This document shows positions 6,437-13,024 of a stretch of DNA of 13,753 bases, piece by piece. The notes under the pieces are model-generated. The model saw nothing but the letters and a program-made list of their open reading frames with translations. It was not told where the DNA came from and did not search any database. Source of the stretch: Candidatus Zophobacter franzmannii (GTDB lineage Bacteria > Cloacimonadota > Cloacimonadia > Cloacimonadales > JAFGVF01); contig JAVCCX010000115.1 in the NCBI GenBank assembly GCA_030765245.1, positions 1 through 13,753 on the forward strand, read 5' to 3'. The position numbers and the translations under genes are program-made. Position 1 is the first letter of the stretch. Every line of letters starts with the position of its first letter.

Positions 6437-7120
6437 CTAACATTCCTTTTGAATCTTTAGTAGCTGACTGATTCCTTCTTTAGCAAGGGATATAAGCGTA
6501 GTTAATTCATTTTCAGTAAAAGTAGCATTTTCACCAGTTCCCTGTACTTCCACAAACTTCCCTGAGCCTGTCATCACAACATTCATATCGACATCAGCAC
6601 TGGAATCATTTACATAATCCAAGTCTAACACTGGCACACCCTTTACTATTCCAACACTTACTGCTGCAACCTGGTCGATGATAGGATTCTGAGTAAGCAA
6701 TCCTTCCTTCATCAACTTTGCTACTGCATCAGATAGAGCTACCCATGCGCCTGTGATAGATGCAGTTCTTGTCCCACCATCGGCCTGAATAACATCACAA
6801 TCAAGTTGGATTGTATAGCCGTTTAACTTCTTCAAATCAACTATCGCTCTTAAGGAACGACCAATCAGACGCTGAATTTCAGCTGTTCTTCCTGATATTT
6901 TACCACGAGCAACTTCTCGCTTATTTCTAGTATTTGTACTTGATGGGAGCATTCCATATTCAGCAGTAACCCAACCTTGTTCCTTTGCTTCGCAAAACGG
7001 TGGAACTCCCTCTGATATCGAAGCTGAACAGATGACTTTTGTATTCCCTGCGGATATTAAAACAGATCCGGCGGGATGTAGCAGATAATCTCTCTCTATT
7101 GTAATTTCTCGTAATGGCAT
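6437..7120 (-). CDS. rph: Ribonuclease PH
   Basis: This 227-residue phosphorolytic 3'-5' exoribonuclease trims tRNA 3' ends using phosphate. It has the complete family core: [32 protein letters not shown], the phosphate-binding [15 protein letters not shown] (Arg78, equivalent to E. coli Arg86), [20 protein letters not shown], and the acidic pair Asp172/Asp178 in [10 protein letters not shown]. It is about 8 residues shorter at the N-terminus than the E. coli enzyme: it begins MPLREITIE, without the usual leading Arg and Gly-Arg positions. The start is nevertheless well supported by AGGAGT 6 bases upstream, and no alternative start codon lies in frame just before it. Downstream, at 71 bases, is the broken VOC gene, probably in the same transcript. 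A terminator separates it from trxA upstream, so it needs its own promoter. Confidence 0.93.
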   Translation of the reverse strand: MPLREITIERDYLLHPAGSVLISAGNTKVICSASISEGVPPFCEAKEQGWVTAEYGMLPSSTNTRNKREVARGKISGRTAEIQRLIGRSLRAIVDLKKLNGYTIQLDCDVIQADGGTRTASITGAWVALSDAVAKLMKEGLLTQNPIIDQVAAVSVGIVKGVPVLDLDYVNDSSADVDMNVVMTGSGKFVEVQGTGENATFTENELTTLISLAKEGISQLLKIQKEC

Positions 7121-7142
7121 TTTGACTCCTAAACACTTTTTT

Positions 7143-7173
7143 ATGATTCTTTCTGTACATCTGAATATGTCAA
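7143..7173 (-). promoter_or_regulatory. Possible sigma70-type promoter of rph
   Basis: On the minus strand a perfect TTGACA (7173-7168) is followed after 19 bases by AATCAT (7148-7143, 4 of 6 to TATAAT). It lies between the trxA terminator and the rph start, where a promoter is required. The long spacer and weak -10 keep confidence low. Confidence 0.35.
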
Positions 7174-7210
7174 TTTCTATTCTATATTCAAATATTGCTT
7201 CTGTTCTGCA

Positions 7211-7242
7211 ATAAAAAAAGCAGTCCGTTTCCGAACTGCTTT
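7211..7242 (-). terminator. Rho-independent terminator of trxA
   Basis: On the minus strand the stem AAAGCAGTTCG / CGGACTGCTTT (7242-7232 with 7227-7217, one mismatch) leads into seven T's (7219-7213). It sits about 20 bases after the trxA stop. Confidence 0.88.
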
Positions 7243-7260
7243 ATAGAAATTTCAATAATA

Positions 7261-7569
7261 CTATTGTGCAGATTTTACTTTATCAATAAGTGTCTTTTTT
7301 GGGACAACACCGATAGTTGTACTATGCTGTTTACCATCTTTGAATATCATTATGGTAGGGATACTCATGATTCCAAATTTCGCTGCAATTTCAGGACTTG
7401 AGTCGATGTTGATCTTAGCAACTGTGATCTCAGGCATTTCCTTTTCAATTGCTTCTACATGAGGGGCTATCATATGACATGGGGCACACCAAGGTGCCCA
7501 AAAGTCTACGAGAGTCACTCCTTCCTTAATTGTTTCTTCGAAATTAGCTGTTGTTAATTCGATTGGCAT
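7261..7569 (-). CDS. trxA: Thioredoxin
   Basis: This 102-residue single-domain thioredoxin is a cytoplasmic disulfide reductant. It has the family pattern VDFWAPWCAPC, with redox cysteines 28 and 31, and the cis-proline loop SIPTIMIFKDG (Pro71). The active site is Cys-Ala-Pro-Cys rather than the canonical Cys-Gly-Pro-Cys; His follows directly. There is no signal peptide or lipobox, so it is cytoplasmic. A strong AAAGGAGG site lies 7 bases before the ATG. It has its own terminator at 7211-7242 and so appears to be transcribed alone. Confidence 0.95.
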   Translation of the reverse strand: MPIELTTANFEETIKEGVTLVDFWAPWCAPCHMIAPHVEAIEKEMPEITVAKINIDSSPEIAAKFGIMSIPTIMIFKDGKQHSTTIGVVPKKTLIDKVKSAQ

Positions 7570-7608
7570 ATTTCATCCTCCTTTGATTTATTTTAAAAAC
7601 TTTCAATT

Positions 7609-7636
7609 AATATAGCTGGTAAATTAACTAAAACAA
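7609..7636 (-). promoter_or_regulatory. Possible sigma70-type promoter of trxA
   Basis: On the minus strand, TTGTTT (7636-7631), a 16-base spacer and TATATT (7614-7609) would give a start near 7602 and a leader of about 33 bases. The region is AT-rich, so chance matches are likely. Confidence 0.3.
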
Positions 7637-7670
7637 ATTTTTGTTGCAAATTTCTTTCACATATTGAGAA

Positions 7671-7697
7671 TTGACAATGTTTTTCCGAAATTAAATT
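7671..7697 (+). promoter_or_regulatory. Possible promoter of the acyltransferase gene
   Basis: A perfect TTGACA lies at 7671-7676, with the best nearby -10 candidate TAAATT at 7692-7697 (spacer 15, 4 of 6). The -35 box is good but the -10 spacing is poor. Confidence 0.25.
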
Positions 7698-7712
7698 TAT
7701 GGATGGATAATA

Positions 7713-8606
7713 ATGCAAAAGAAGATAAAGAACTTATTGGAGTATATCCCATTTATCGGGCTGATCAAGCTCCTGTCTATATTCCCTTATAAGTTTGTCC
7801 TGTGGATTATGGAGTGTCTATTTATTAACATTGGATATGGAATTGGTATCCGAAAAAAGGTAGCTCATGACCAGCTTAAAATGGTTTATCCCGGTAAATC
7901 TGAAAAAGAGATTAAGTATCTCCTAAAAAAGATGTACAAGACCATGGGTTCAGCTACGGCAGAAGTCTTTTTCTCTACTCCGGAACGGACATTAGAGAAT
8001 ACAAGGGCAGTAGGTATGGAGAATGTTTTAAAAGCTTTAGAGTTGGGGAGGGGTGTGATCCTTGCCTCTGCCCATTTTGGGAATTGGGAATCTTGCATGG
8101 AATTGATGAATGATAATGGAGTTAAGTTGACAGGCATTGCAAAGACACAAAGAAATACATACTTCAATAATTATCAGAATAATCAGCGACTGAAACGAGG
8201 AGTTCGTCATATATCTTTAAAAAATGCTCTCAGAGGAACTTTAAAAGCTCTGAGTGATAATATGGCGGTAGCGATTGTATGTGACCAGAATGCGGGCAAA
8301 ACGGGTATTAGAATTGATTTCCTTGGGCATCCCGCATCCGCATATATTGGTCCAGCGAAAATATCCCTTAAAACCAAGACCCCAATTATCCCCTGTATTG
8401 CACTTAAGCATGATGATAGGTCTAACGAACTTATCTTCGAAGAACCGATCTACACTGATGATATGGCAAGTAATGATGAGAACATGATAGCACTCACAAA
8501 GCAAATAAGCCAGAGAATCGAACACTATATCACGGAGTATCCACATATGTGGTTCTGGGTGCATAAGCGCTGGAAGGGTGCGAAGAAAGCAAGAGTTGTG
8601 GAATAA
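7713..8606 (+). CDS. Lipid A-type lysophospholipid acyltransferase (LpxL/HtrB family)
   Basis: This 297-residue inner-membrane acyltransferase is expected to add a secondary acyl chain to a lipid A precursor, or to act on a related lipid, from acyl-ACP. Visible family marks are a hydrophobic N-terminal segment (about 11-46), the catalytic HX4E motif in SAHFGNWE (His121, Glu126), the DQNAGKTGIRIDFLG block (about 191-205), which corresponds to the DQ/FFG motif of LpxL proteins, and the C-terminal YPHMWFWVHKRWK (276-288), the usual WxHxRW(K) ending. The length is normal. The ATG has GGATGG 6 bases before it. It converges on the dehydrogenase gene; the gap holds the GxxExxY unit and no ordinary terminator. 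The exact acceptor cannot be told from sequence. Confidence 0.9.
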   Translation: MQKKIKNLLEYIPFIGLIKLLSIFPYKFVLWIMECLFINIGYGIGIRKKVAHDQLKMVYPGKSEKEIKYLLKKMYKTMGSATAEVFFSTPERTLENTRAVGMENVLKALELGRGVILASAHFGNWESCMELMNDNGVKLTGIAKTQRNTYFNNYQNNQRLKRGVRHISLKNALRGTLKALSDNMAVAIVCDQNAGKTGIRIDFLGHPASAYIGPAKISLKTKTPIIPCIALKHDDRSNELIFEEPIYTDDMASNDENMIALTKQISQRIEHYITEYPHMWFWVHKRWKGAKKARVVE

Positions 8607-8612
8607 GAATTA

Positions 8613-8647
8613 TCAACCACGAACTACACTAAAAACACGAAAGAAGA
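8613..8647 (+). repeat. Left arm of a 35-bp perfect inverted repeat
   Basis: This arm begins TCAACCACGAACTACAC and ends CACGAAAGAAGA, and is identical to the reverse complement of 9281-9315. It begins 6 bases after the acyltransferase stop codon. Similarity continues imperfectly inward, after a 4-base indel, into a purine-rich run. The hexamer CACGAA occurs twice within it. Confidence 0.95.
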
Positions 8648-8723
8648 AAGAGAAGACAAAAAAGATTAATTATAGCACACGAATTGATGAGTAATATATA
8701 GAAACAGTTTCGTAGGAGTACAA

Positions 8724-9107
8724 ATGGAACATGATAACTTGTTGTTTAAAGATGAAGTTTACAAAATCCAAGGGGCTGTGTTTGATGTGTTTAGGGAGAT
8801 GGGTGTTGGCTATGTAGAACCAGTTTATCAAGAGTGTCTGGAGATAGAATTGAAGAAAAGAGGTATTCCATTTTTGTCTCAGGCTACAATCTATATGGAA
8901 TACAAAGGAATTCAACTGAAACAGACCTATAAGCCGGATTTGATTTGCTATGATAAGATCATTGTTGAATTGAAAGCTGTAACTAAAATACTTCCTGAAC
9001 ATGAAGCTCAACTAATCAATTATCTAAAAGCTACTGGGCTCAAACTTGGACTACTTGTTAACTTTTGGGCATTTCCTAAAGCAACAGTTAAAAGATTCAT
9101 TTTATAG
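8724..9107 (+). CDS. GxxExxY family protein (PD-(D/E)XK nuclease-like)
   Basis: This 127-residue protein carries the defining motif at 29-35 (GYVEPVY), followed by a helix ending in ECLEIELKKRG. The later segment KPDLICYDKIIVELKA (about 70-85) supplies Asp72 and Glu82-x-Lys84, laid out like the metal-binding core of PD-(D/E)XK nucleases, and HEAQLINYLKATG (about 93-105) matches the Gln-x-x-Asn-Tyr helix. The function of the family is unknown to me; a nuclease is suggested by fold only. TAGGAG 7 bases before ATG 8724 supports the start. It stands between 35-bp inverted repeats and transcribes toward the dehydrogenase gene. No dedicated terminator was recognised downstream. Confidence 0.85.
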   Translation: MEHDNLLFKDEVYKIQGAVFDVFREMGVGYVEPVYQECLEIELKKRGIPFLSQATIYMEYKGIQLKQTYKPDLICYDKIIVELKAVTKILPEHEAQLINYLKATGLKLGLLVNFWAFPKATVKRFIL

Positions 9108-9280
9108 TTCTAAGGATATTTGACTGGTAGTTTCAACACTTTCCCCTATCAATTAAATTGCTTCTTTCCTTTTCTTGATTTCATGCATTCTGGGTTACTT
9201 AATTATGATAATGTACAAAATATTTCATAAATCTGGATAGTCTTTTCTTCTTTTCTTGGAAAAAGACTTGTCTTGCCTTC
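9108..9280. other. Non-coding interior of the GxxExxY unit
   Basis: No gene is seen here. It includes a pyrimidine-rich stretch (about 9240-9290, purine-rich on the minus strand) and a small inverted repeat, AGTCTTTT at 9239-9246 with AAAAGACT at 9261-9268. The latter lacks a T tail and is a poor terminator. Confidence 0.4.
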
Positions 9281-9315
9281 TCTTCTTTCGTGTTTTTAGT
9301 GTAGTTCGTGGTTGA
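9281..9315 (-). repeat. Right arm of the 35-bp perfect inverted repeat
   Basis: Reverse complement of 8613-8647 without a mismatch. It ends 7 bases from the stop codon of the minus-strand dehydrogenase gene (9323-9325). Confidence 0.95.
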
Positions 9316-9322
9316 AAAAGTC

Positions 9323-10417
9323 TTAATCGAATTGAATCATATCGATCCCGAGTTCCTTCTGCATCACTTCAATGTCTTTTCTCAAATTAGGAACAACAGG
9401 GATACCATCGCGTTTAACACGAATAGCATTGAAGTGTTCTTTTTCACCGGCAACATAGATTCTATCTCTTCCCGGGATCTTCTTAGAATTTACCATTTGT
9501 TTCATGATATCACCTACTATAGATTTGAAATCTTTTATGTCTGTGAAGAAATCAATGTTAATAGCAAGGAAGAAATGACCAAGTTTATAAGGTACTCTGG
9601 TTATGCCATCGGGGGCCCAGCCATGCAGACCTTGTAGGTAGCTGCCATTTTGTAGTGCAGCACTGAGAATCTCAACCATCATACTTAACCCATAACCTTT
9701 ATGACTGCCGGTTACTTCGTCAGTACCACCAATTGGTAGCATAGATGCCTGTTTCTTGACTAAATCAACAAGGAGCTTAGCAGTATCAGTTTGTGTCTCA
9801 CCCTTAAGATTAATTGCCCACCCTTCAGGTGTTGCTTTCTCTTCCCGGGCAAGTACTTCAATCTTTCCGCGTTGACTAATTGAGGTTGCAGCATCATAAA
9901 TAAATGGGAAGTCTCCATCTGCAGGACAACCGAAGCAGATAGGATTTGTTCCTAACATTGGTTCAACCCCGTTTGTCGGAGCTATAGAAGGTCTGGCATT
10001 TGTGAATGTGAACCCTATCATATTCTCTTCTATTGCCATTGATGCATAGTATCCACAGATCCCATAATGAGTAGAATTTCGAACCGTAACACATCCGATA
10101 CCAAACTGTTTTGCCTTATCAATCGCATTCTGCATTGCTTTATGTGCAATCACATGGCCCATCCCATGATTGCCATCCCAAACAGCCGTAGCAGCTCTAT
10201 CACTAACAACATCTATTTTTGTGTTAGTAAACTGGATACCGGCTTTAATTCTATCATAGTACATCTTTAACCGGCCTATACCGTGGGATTCAATTCCTCT
10301 TAAGTCTGATTCGATGAGGACATCAGCACAAATCTTTGCTTCTTCAGCAGGAACACCAACTTTGATAAACACTTCTTGCATGAAATTGTAAAGGGTCTCG
10401 ACAGGTAAATAGAGCAT
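9323..10417 (-). CDS. Ldh2 family malate/L-lactate dehydrogenase
   Basis: This 364-residue NAD(P)-dependent oxidoreductase belongs to the Ldh2/MDH2 fold, which is unrelated to classical Rossmann-type lactate and malate dehydrogenases. Its motifs are LRGIESHGIGRL (His45), WDGNHGMGHVIAHKAM, the catalytic-region STHYG (115-119), EPMLGTNPICFGCP and GSHKGYGLSMMVEIL. Length is normal for the family. Members oxidise malate, lactate, ureidoglycolate or similar 2-hydroxyacids, and the substrate cannot be chosen here. AGGAGA lies 6 bases before the ATG. It converges on the acyltransferase gene, with the GxxExxY unit between, and is divergent from the cupin gene. Confidence 0.9.
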   Translation of the reverse strand: MLYLPVETLYNFMQEVFIKVGVPAEEAKICADVLIESDLRGIESHGIGRLKMYYDRIKAGIQFTNTKIDVVSDRAATAVWDGNHGMGHVIAHKAMQNAIDKAKQFGIGCVTVRNSTHYGICGYYASMAIEENMIGFTFTNARPSIAPTNGVEPMLGTNPICFGCPADGDFPFIYDAATSISQRGKIEVLAREEKATPEGWAINLKGETQTDTAKLLVDLVKKQASMLPIGGTDEVTGSHKGYGLSMMVEILSAALQNGSYLQGLHGWAPDGITRVPYKLGHFFLAINIDFFTDIKDFKSIVGDIMKQMVNSKKIPGRDRIYVAGEKEHFNAIRVKRDGIPVVPNLRKDIEVMQKELGIDMIQFD

Positions 10418-10457
10418 ATTTTCTCCTAATGATGTAGTTTTGATGTAATCTTTTCAG

Positions 10458-10463
10458 ATTATA
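10458..10463 (-). promoter_or_regulatory. Possible -10 element of the dehydrogenase gene
   Basis: A perfect TATAAT on the minus strand would place transcription near 10451, about 33 bases ahead of the start codon. No good -35 hexamer lies at the standard distance. Confidence 0.3.
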
Positions 10464-10542
10464 AATGAATTGTCTATATTTATTGTTTTCTTTTTGTTAG
10501 AAGGCAGTTCTCAAGTAGTCATAGTTCTCCAGCGTAAGATTA

Positions 10543-10580
10543 GCAACTTCTGTCAGAGAATAAGGAAGTGTAGAAGTTGC
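10543..10580. repeat. 9-bp perfect inverted repeat upstream of the cupin gene
   Basis: GCAACTTCT (10543-10551) pairs with AGAAGTTGC (10572-10580) across a 20-base spacer. It is about 67 bases upstream of the cupin start and lacks a T tail, so it is more likely an operator or RNA hairpin than a terminator. Confidence 0.4.
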
Positions 10581-10592
10581 AGAATATTTTAA

Positions 10593-10621
10593 TTGACTTA
10601 ATATATTTGAAACTGTTAATG
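10593..10621 (+). promoter_or_regulatory. Possible promoter of the cupin gene
   Basis: TTGACT (10593-10598), a 17-base spacer and TTAATG (10616-10621) would start transcription near 10628, leaving the GGAGG ribosome site in the leader. The alternative TTGAAA-N17-TATACT (10607-10635) scores better, but its start would fall in the ribosome site. Confidence 0.25.
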
Positions 10622-10646
10622 ACAAAAAATATACTGTGGAGGAACT

Positions 10647-11051
10647 ATGAAAATAGTAAATTACAAGGATATAGAGCTTGAAGATGTAAATGTAGAAGGT
10701 GCGATCAATACTAAAATCCGCTGGATGATTGCTCAAAAAGATGGAGCTCCAAACTTCGCACTGAGAATGTTTGAAGTTGAAGTCGGAGGTAACACTCCAT
10801 TACATCAGCATGCTTGGGAGCATGAAGTGTTTGTACTTGAAGGTGAAGGTGAATTTGTAACTGAGAGAGGGAATCAGAAGTTTGGCACTTGGGATGCTAT
10901 CTATGTTGATCCTAATATGATGCACCAATTCAAGAATGTCGGTGATAAGATTATGCGTTTCTTATGTATTATCCCTCATCCTGAACAAAAAGAAGCACCT
11001 AAAAAGAAAGTTATAAATCCTTTTGCTGCCGGTCAAGCAAACAACTGTTAA
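10647..11051 (+). CDS. Cupin domain protein
   Basis: This 134-residue single cupin barrel probably binds one metal ion. Motif 1 is visible as GGNTPLHQHAWEHE (His53, His55, Glu60) and motif 2 as PNMMHQFKN (Pro89, His93, Asn97), giving the full His/His/Glu/His ligand set. A short lysine-rich C-terminal tail (KEAPKKKVINPF) follows the barrel. Length is normal for small stand-alone cupins. The enzyme or binding activity is unknown; the family covers isomerases, dioxygenases and sensors. GGAGG lies 4 bases before the ATG. It has an imperfect promoter and an inverted repeat upstream and is followed by a hairpin-rich gap. Confidence 0.85.
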   Translation: MKIVNYKDIELEDVNVEGAINTKIRWMIAQKDGAPNFALRMFEVEVGGNTPLHQHAWEHEVFVLEGEGEFVTERGNQKFGTWDAIYVDPNMMHQFKNVGDKIMRFLCIIPHPEQKEAPKKKVINPFAAGQANNC

Positions 11052-11060
11052 GTAAGTATA

Positions 11061-11139
11061 GATTCTCTTGAATCTTAAAATATAATTGGTCTATCCCTCA
11101 CTTCAAGGTGGGGGATAGATACTCATTCCCAACCGGGAA
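11061..11139 (+). promoter_or_regulatory. Cluster of three hairpins between the cupin and M42 genes
   Basis: First hairpin: GATTC/GAATC (11061-11065 with 11070-11074, TCTT loop), followed by TTAAAATATAATT; this could be a weak terminator for the cupin gene. Second: a 12-bp stem with one T-G wobble (11090-11101 with 11108-11119, TTCAAG loop) and no T run. Third: TTCCC/GGGAA (11126-11130 with 11135-11139, AACC loop). The second and third lie in what would be the M42 leader and may be regulatory. No known riboswitch was recognised. Confidence 0.4.
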
Positions 11140-11183
11140 ACCTTATTAATGAGGGCTAAACAAACACACAATTGGAGCATATA

Positions 11184-12248
11184 ATGAATACTAAACACAA
11201 AACCTTTTTTAAAAATCTTGTAACATCTTACAGCCCATCTGGCTATGAGAAACCAGCTCAAAAAATTTACTATGATTATGTTAAACAATTTGCTGATAAA
11301 GTAGAAGCAGATGTGAATGGAAATGTAATTGCCCATAAAAAGGGCAAAGGAAAATTCTCAGTAATGCTCGTTGGACACGCTGATGAAATTGGCTTAATGG
11401 TTAGCCATATCACTGAAGATGGATACATATATTGTAAATCTATTGGTGGGATGGATGCGTCAATTTTGCCTGCACTAAGAATGAACATTCACCACGAAGG
11501 TAAGATCGTAAGAGCCGTTGCAGGTCGTAAAGCTGCACATATGGTGCGAGGTGATGACTCTCCAAAGATAAAGCTTGATGACATCTGGTTTGATATCGGA
11601 GCTAAAGACAAGAAAGATGCTCTTAAACGCGTATCACTCGGCGACATTGTTACCTATAGTGCTGACTTTGAAAGGATCAATGGTGATTTTTATGCCACTA
11701 AAGCTACTGATAATAAAGCCGGGGTATTTGTTGCTGCTGTTGCTCTGGAACTTCTTAAAGATGAGAAGATTTATGCTGACATTTATAGTGTTGCATCTGT
11801 GAAAGAAGAGATCGGAGGAATTGGTGCTAAAACAAGTTCATATAGCATAAATCCCGACCTTGCAGTTGTATTCGATGTTACCTTTACATCTGACCACCCC
11901 GGTGTAGATAAGAAAGTTTATGGCGATATAGCCTTGGGCGATGGACCTGTTGTTTGCCTTGGAGCAAACATAAATGATAAAGCTTTAGCCCTCTTAAAAG
12001 AAACAGCTGAAGAGTGCAAGATACCACTACAATGGGAAGTCTCAACAATGCGTACAGGCACAGACCTAGACTCTATCTTCTCCAATAGGTCTGGTATCCC
12101 ATCTATCCTAATCAGTATTCCAAATCGCTACATGCATAGTCCAAATGAGATGATTAGCTTGAAAGATTTAGAAAGTACAGCGAAGCTTACAGCTGAATTC
12201 CTGAAACGAATTGATGCCAAATTCGACCTATATCCATTCAAATTTTAA
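11184..12248 (+). CDS. M42 family metallo-aminopeptidase
   Basis: This 354-residue cytoplasmic zinc or cobalt aminopeptidase resembles the glutamyl/deblocking aminopeptidases and TET peptidases, which form dodecameric shells and finish peptide degradation. The metal ligands and catalytic acids are in place: His65 (LVGHADEIGLM), bridging Asp176 (ATDNKAG), Glu208-Glu209 (VKEEIGGIGA), Asp231 (VVFDVTF) and His318 (RYMHSPNE). Length is normal. A TTG at 11172 is in frame, but GGAG at 11174-11177 lies 6 bases before ATG 11184, which is therefore the start. Proteins of this family were long annotated as endoglucanases (FrvX/CelM), which should not be followed. The natA-like gene begins 11 bases after its stop, suggesting one operon. 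Confidence 0.92.
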   Translation: MNTKHKTFFKNLVTSYSPSGYEKPAQKIYYDYVKQFADKVEADVNGNVIAHKKGKGKFSVMLVGHADEIGLMVSHITEDGYIYCKSIGGMDASILPALRMNIHHEGKIVRAVAGRKAAHMVRGDDSPKIKLDDIWFDIGAKDKKDALKRVSLGDIVTYSADFERINGDFYATKATDNKAGVFVAAVALELLKDEKIYADIYSVASVKEEIGGIGAKTSSYSINPDLAVVFDVTFTSDHPGVDKKVYGDIALGDGPVVCLGANINDKALALLKETAEECKIPLQWEVSTMRTGTDLDSIFSNRSGIPSILISIPNRYMHSPNEMISLKDLESTAKLTAEFLKRIDAKFDLYPFKF

Positions 12249-12259
12249 GTGAGGATGCA

Positions 12260-13024
12260 TTGATAGAAGTTTCAAATCTAACTAAAGAGTTTAAACAGAA
12301 GAATGGGGAGATTCAGCGTGCCGTTAATAATCTTAGCTTCAACGCAGGGGATGGTGAAAGTGTTTGCCTTCTCGGCGTGAATGGAGCAGGTAAAACGACA
12401 GCTATGCGGATCCTCTCCACAGTGCTTCAACCAACTTCCGGAACAGCTACGATTCAAGGTTATGATATTCAAAATGAAGGTCAAAAGGTTAGAGAAAACT
12501 TAGGTTTTCTTTCCGGTGATACGGGTCTTTATAATCGTCTACGGGTTATCGAATTCTTAAGATATTTTGGTGATTTGTATGATGTTCCCAGAGGTCTAGC
12601 AGACCATAGAATCAAAGAGATGGCAAAACTACTGGATATGGAGAGCTTCCTTGATAAGAAGATTGAGTTCCTTTCAACCGGGATGAAGCAGAAAGTCTCA
12701 ATTGTTCGCTCTATCATTCATGATCCACCTGTAATGATCTTTGATGAGCCTACTTCCGGTCTTGATATTTTAACAGCACGAAACATAGTTTCATTCATGC
12801 GAAAGTCTCGTCAGGATGGAAAGTGTGTATTGTTCTCAACTCATATTATGCGTGAAGCCGAACGGCTTGCTGATCGGATTGTCATGATTCATAAAGGACT
12901 AAAGCTTGCTGAGGGTTCTTTGGAAGAGTTACAAGACATAAGCTCAAATACTGACTTGGATGATATCTTTATCTATTTCGTGAATCAAGTAGAGGAAGAG
13001 GAGATAGCACAGTATGAATTTTAA
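12260..13024 (+). CDS. natA: ABC transporter ATP-binding protein, NatA type
   Basis: This 254-residue ATPase of an ABC-2 type exporter has Walker A GVNGAGKT (39-46), a NatA-like GFLSGDTGLYNRL segment (82-94), signature LSTGM (138-142, in place of LSGGQ), Walker B VMIFDEPTSGLD (158-169) and the H-loop STHI (His195). Translation must start at TTG 12260: GAGGA ends 4 bases before it, and the nearby ATG at 12256 runs into a stop after two codons. The permease gene begins inside its 3' end (11-base overlap), so the two are translationally coupled. NatAB of Bacillus is a sodium exporter, but relatives export other small compounds, so the substrate is open. Confidence 0.88.
   Translation: MIEVSNLTKEFKQKNGEIQRAVNNLSFNAGDGESVCLLGVNGAGKTTAMRILSTVLQPTSGTATIQGYDIQNEGQKVRENLGFLSGDTGLYNRLRVIEFLRYFGDLYDVPRGLADHRIKEMAKLLDMESFLDKKIEFLSTGMKQKVSIVRSIIHDPPVMIFDEPTSGLDILTARNIVSFMRKSRQDGKCVLFSTHIMREAERLADRIVMIHKGLKLAEGSLEELQDISSNTDLDDIFIYFVNQVEEEEIAQYEF

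Larger units (their letters stand above)
8613..9315. mobile_element. 703-bp unit: GxxExxY gene between inverted repeats
   Basis: Perfect 35-bp terminal inverted repeats enclose one gene and nothing else recognisable. The unit fills the whole gap between two convergent housekeeping genes, leaving 6 and 7 bases to their stops. There is no transposase, and I see no target-site duplication flanking the arms (AGAATTA on the left, AAAAGTC on the right). It may be a non-autonomous or domesticated mobile unit, or a gene cassette spread by homologous recombination. The mobility itself is inference. Confidence 0.5.

Noticed and set aside
7632..7645. AACAAATTTTTGTT palindrome between trxA and the acyltransferase gene as an operator
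   Set aside because: Short, pure A/T-rich symmetry expected by chance in this gap.
8670..9011. 113-codon minus-strand ORF over the GxxExxY gene
   Set aside because: Antisense to a recognised family gene, and its composition is that of a reverse-strand shadow (Phe/Tyr/Ser/Ile-rich).
10497..10736. Minus-strand 79-codon ORF opposite the cupin start, with a protein-like tail (LTEVANLTLENYDYLRTAF)
   Set aside because: Its 5' third overlaps the cupin gene in antisense, there is no ribosome site, and the middle is low-complexity Tyr/Ile/Ser. The tail looks protein-like and could be a relic, but nothing confirms it.
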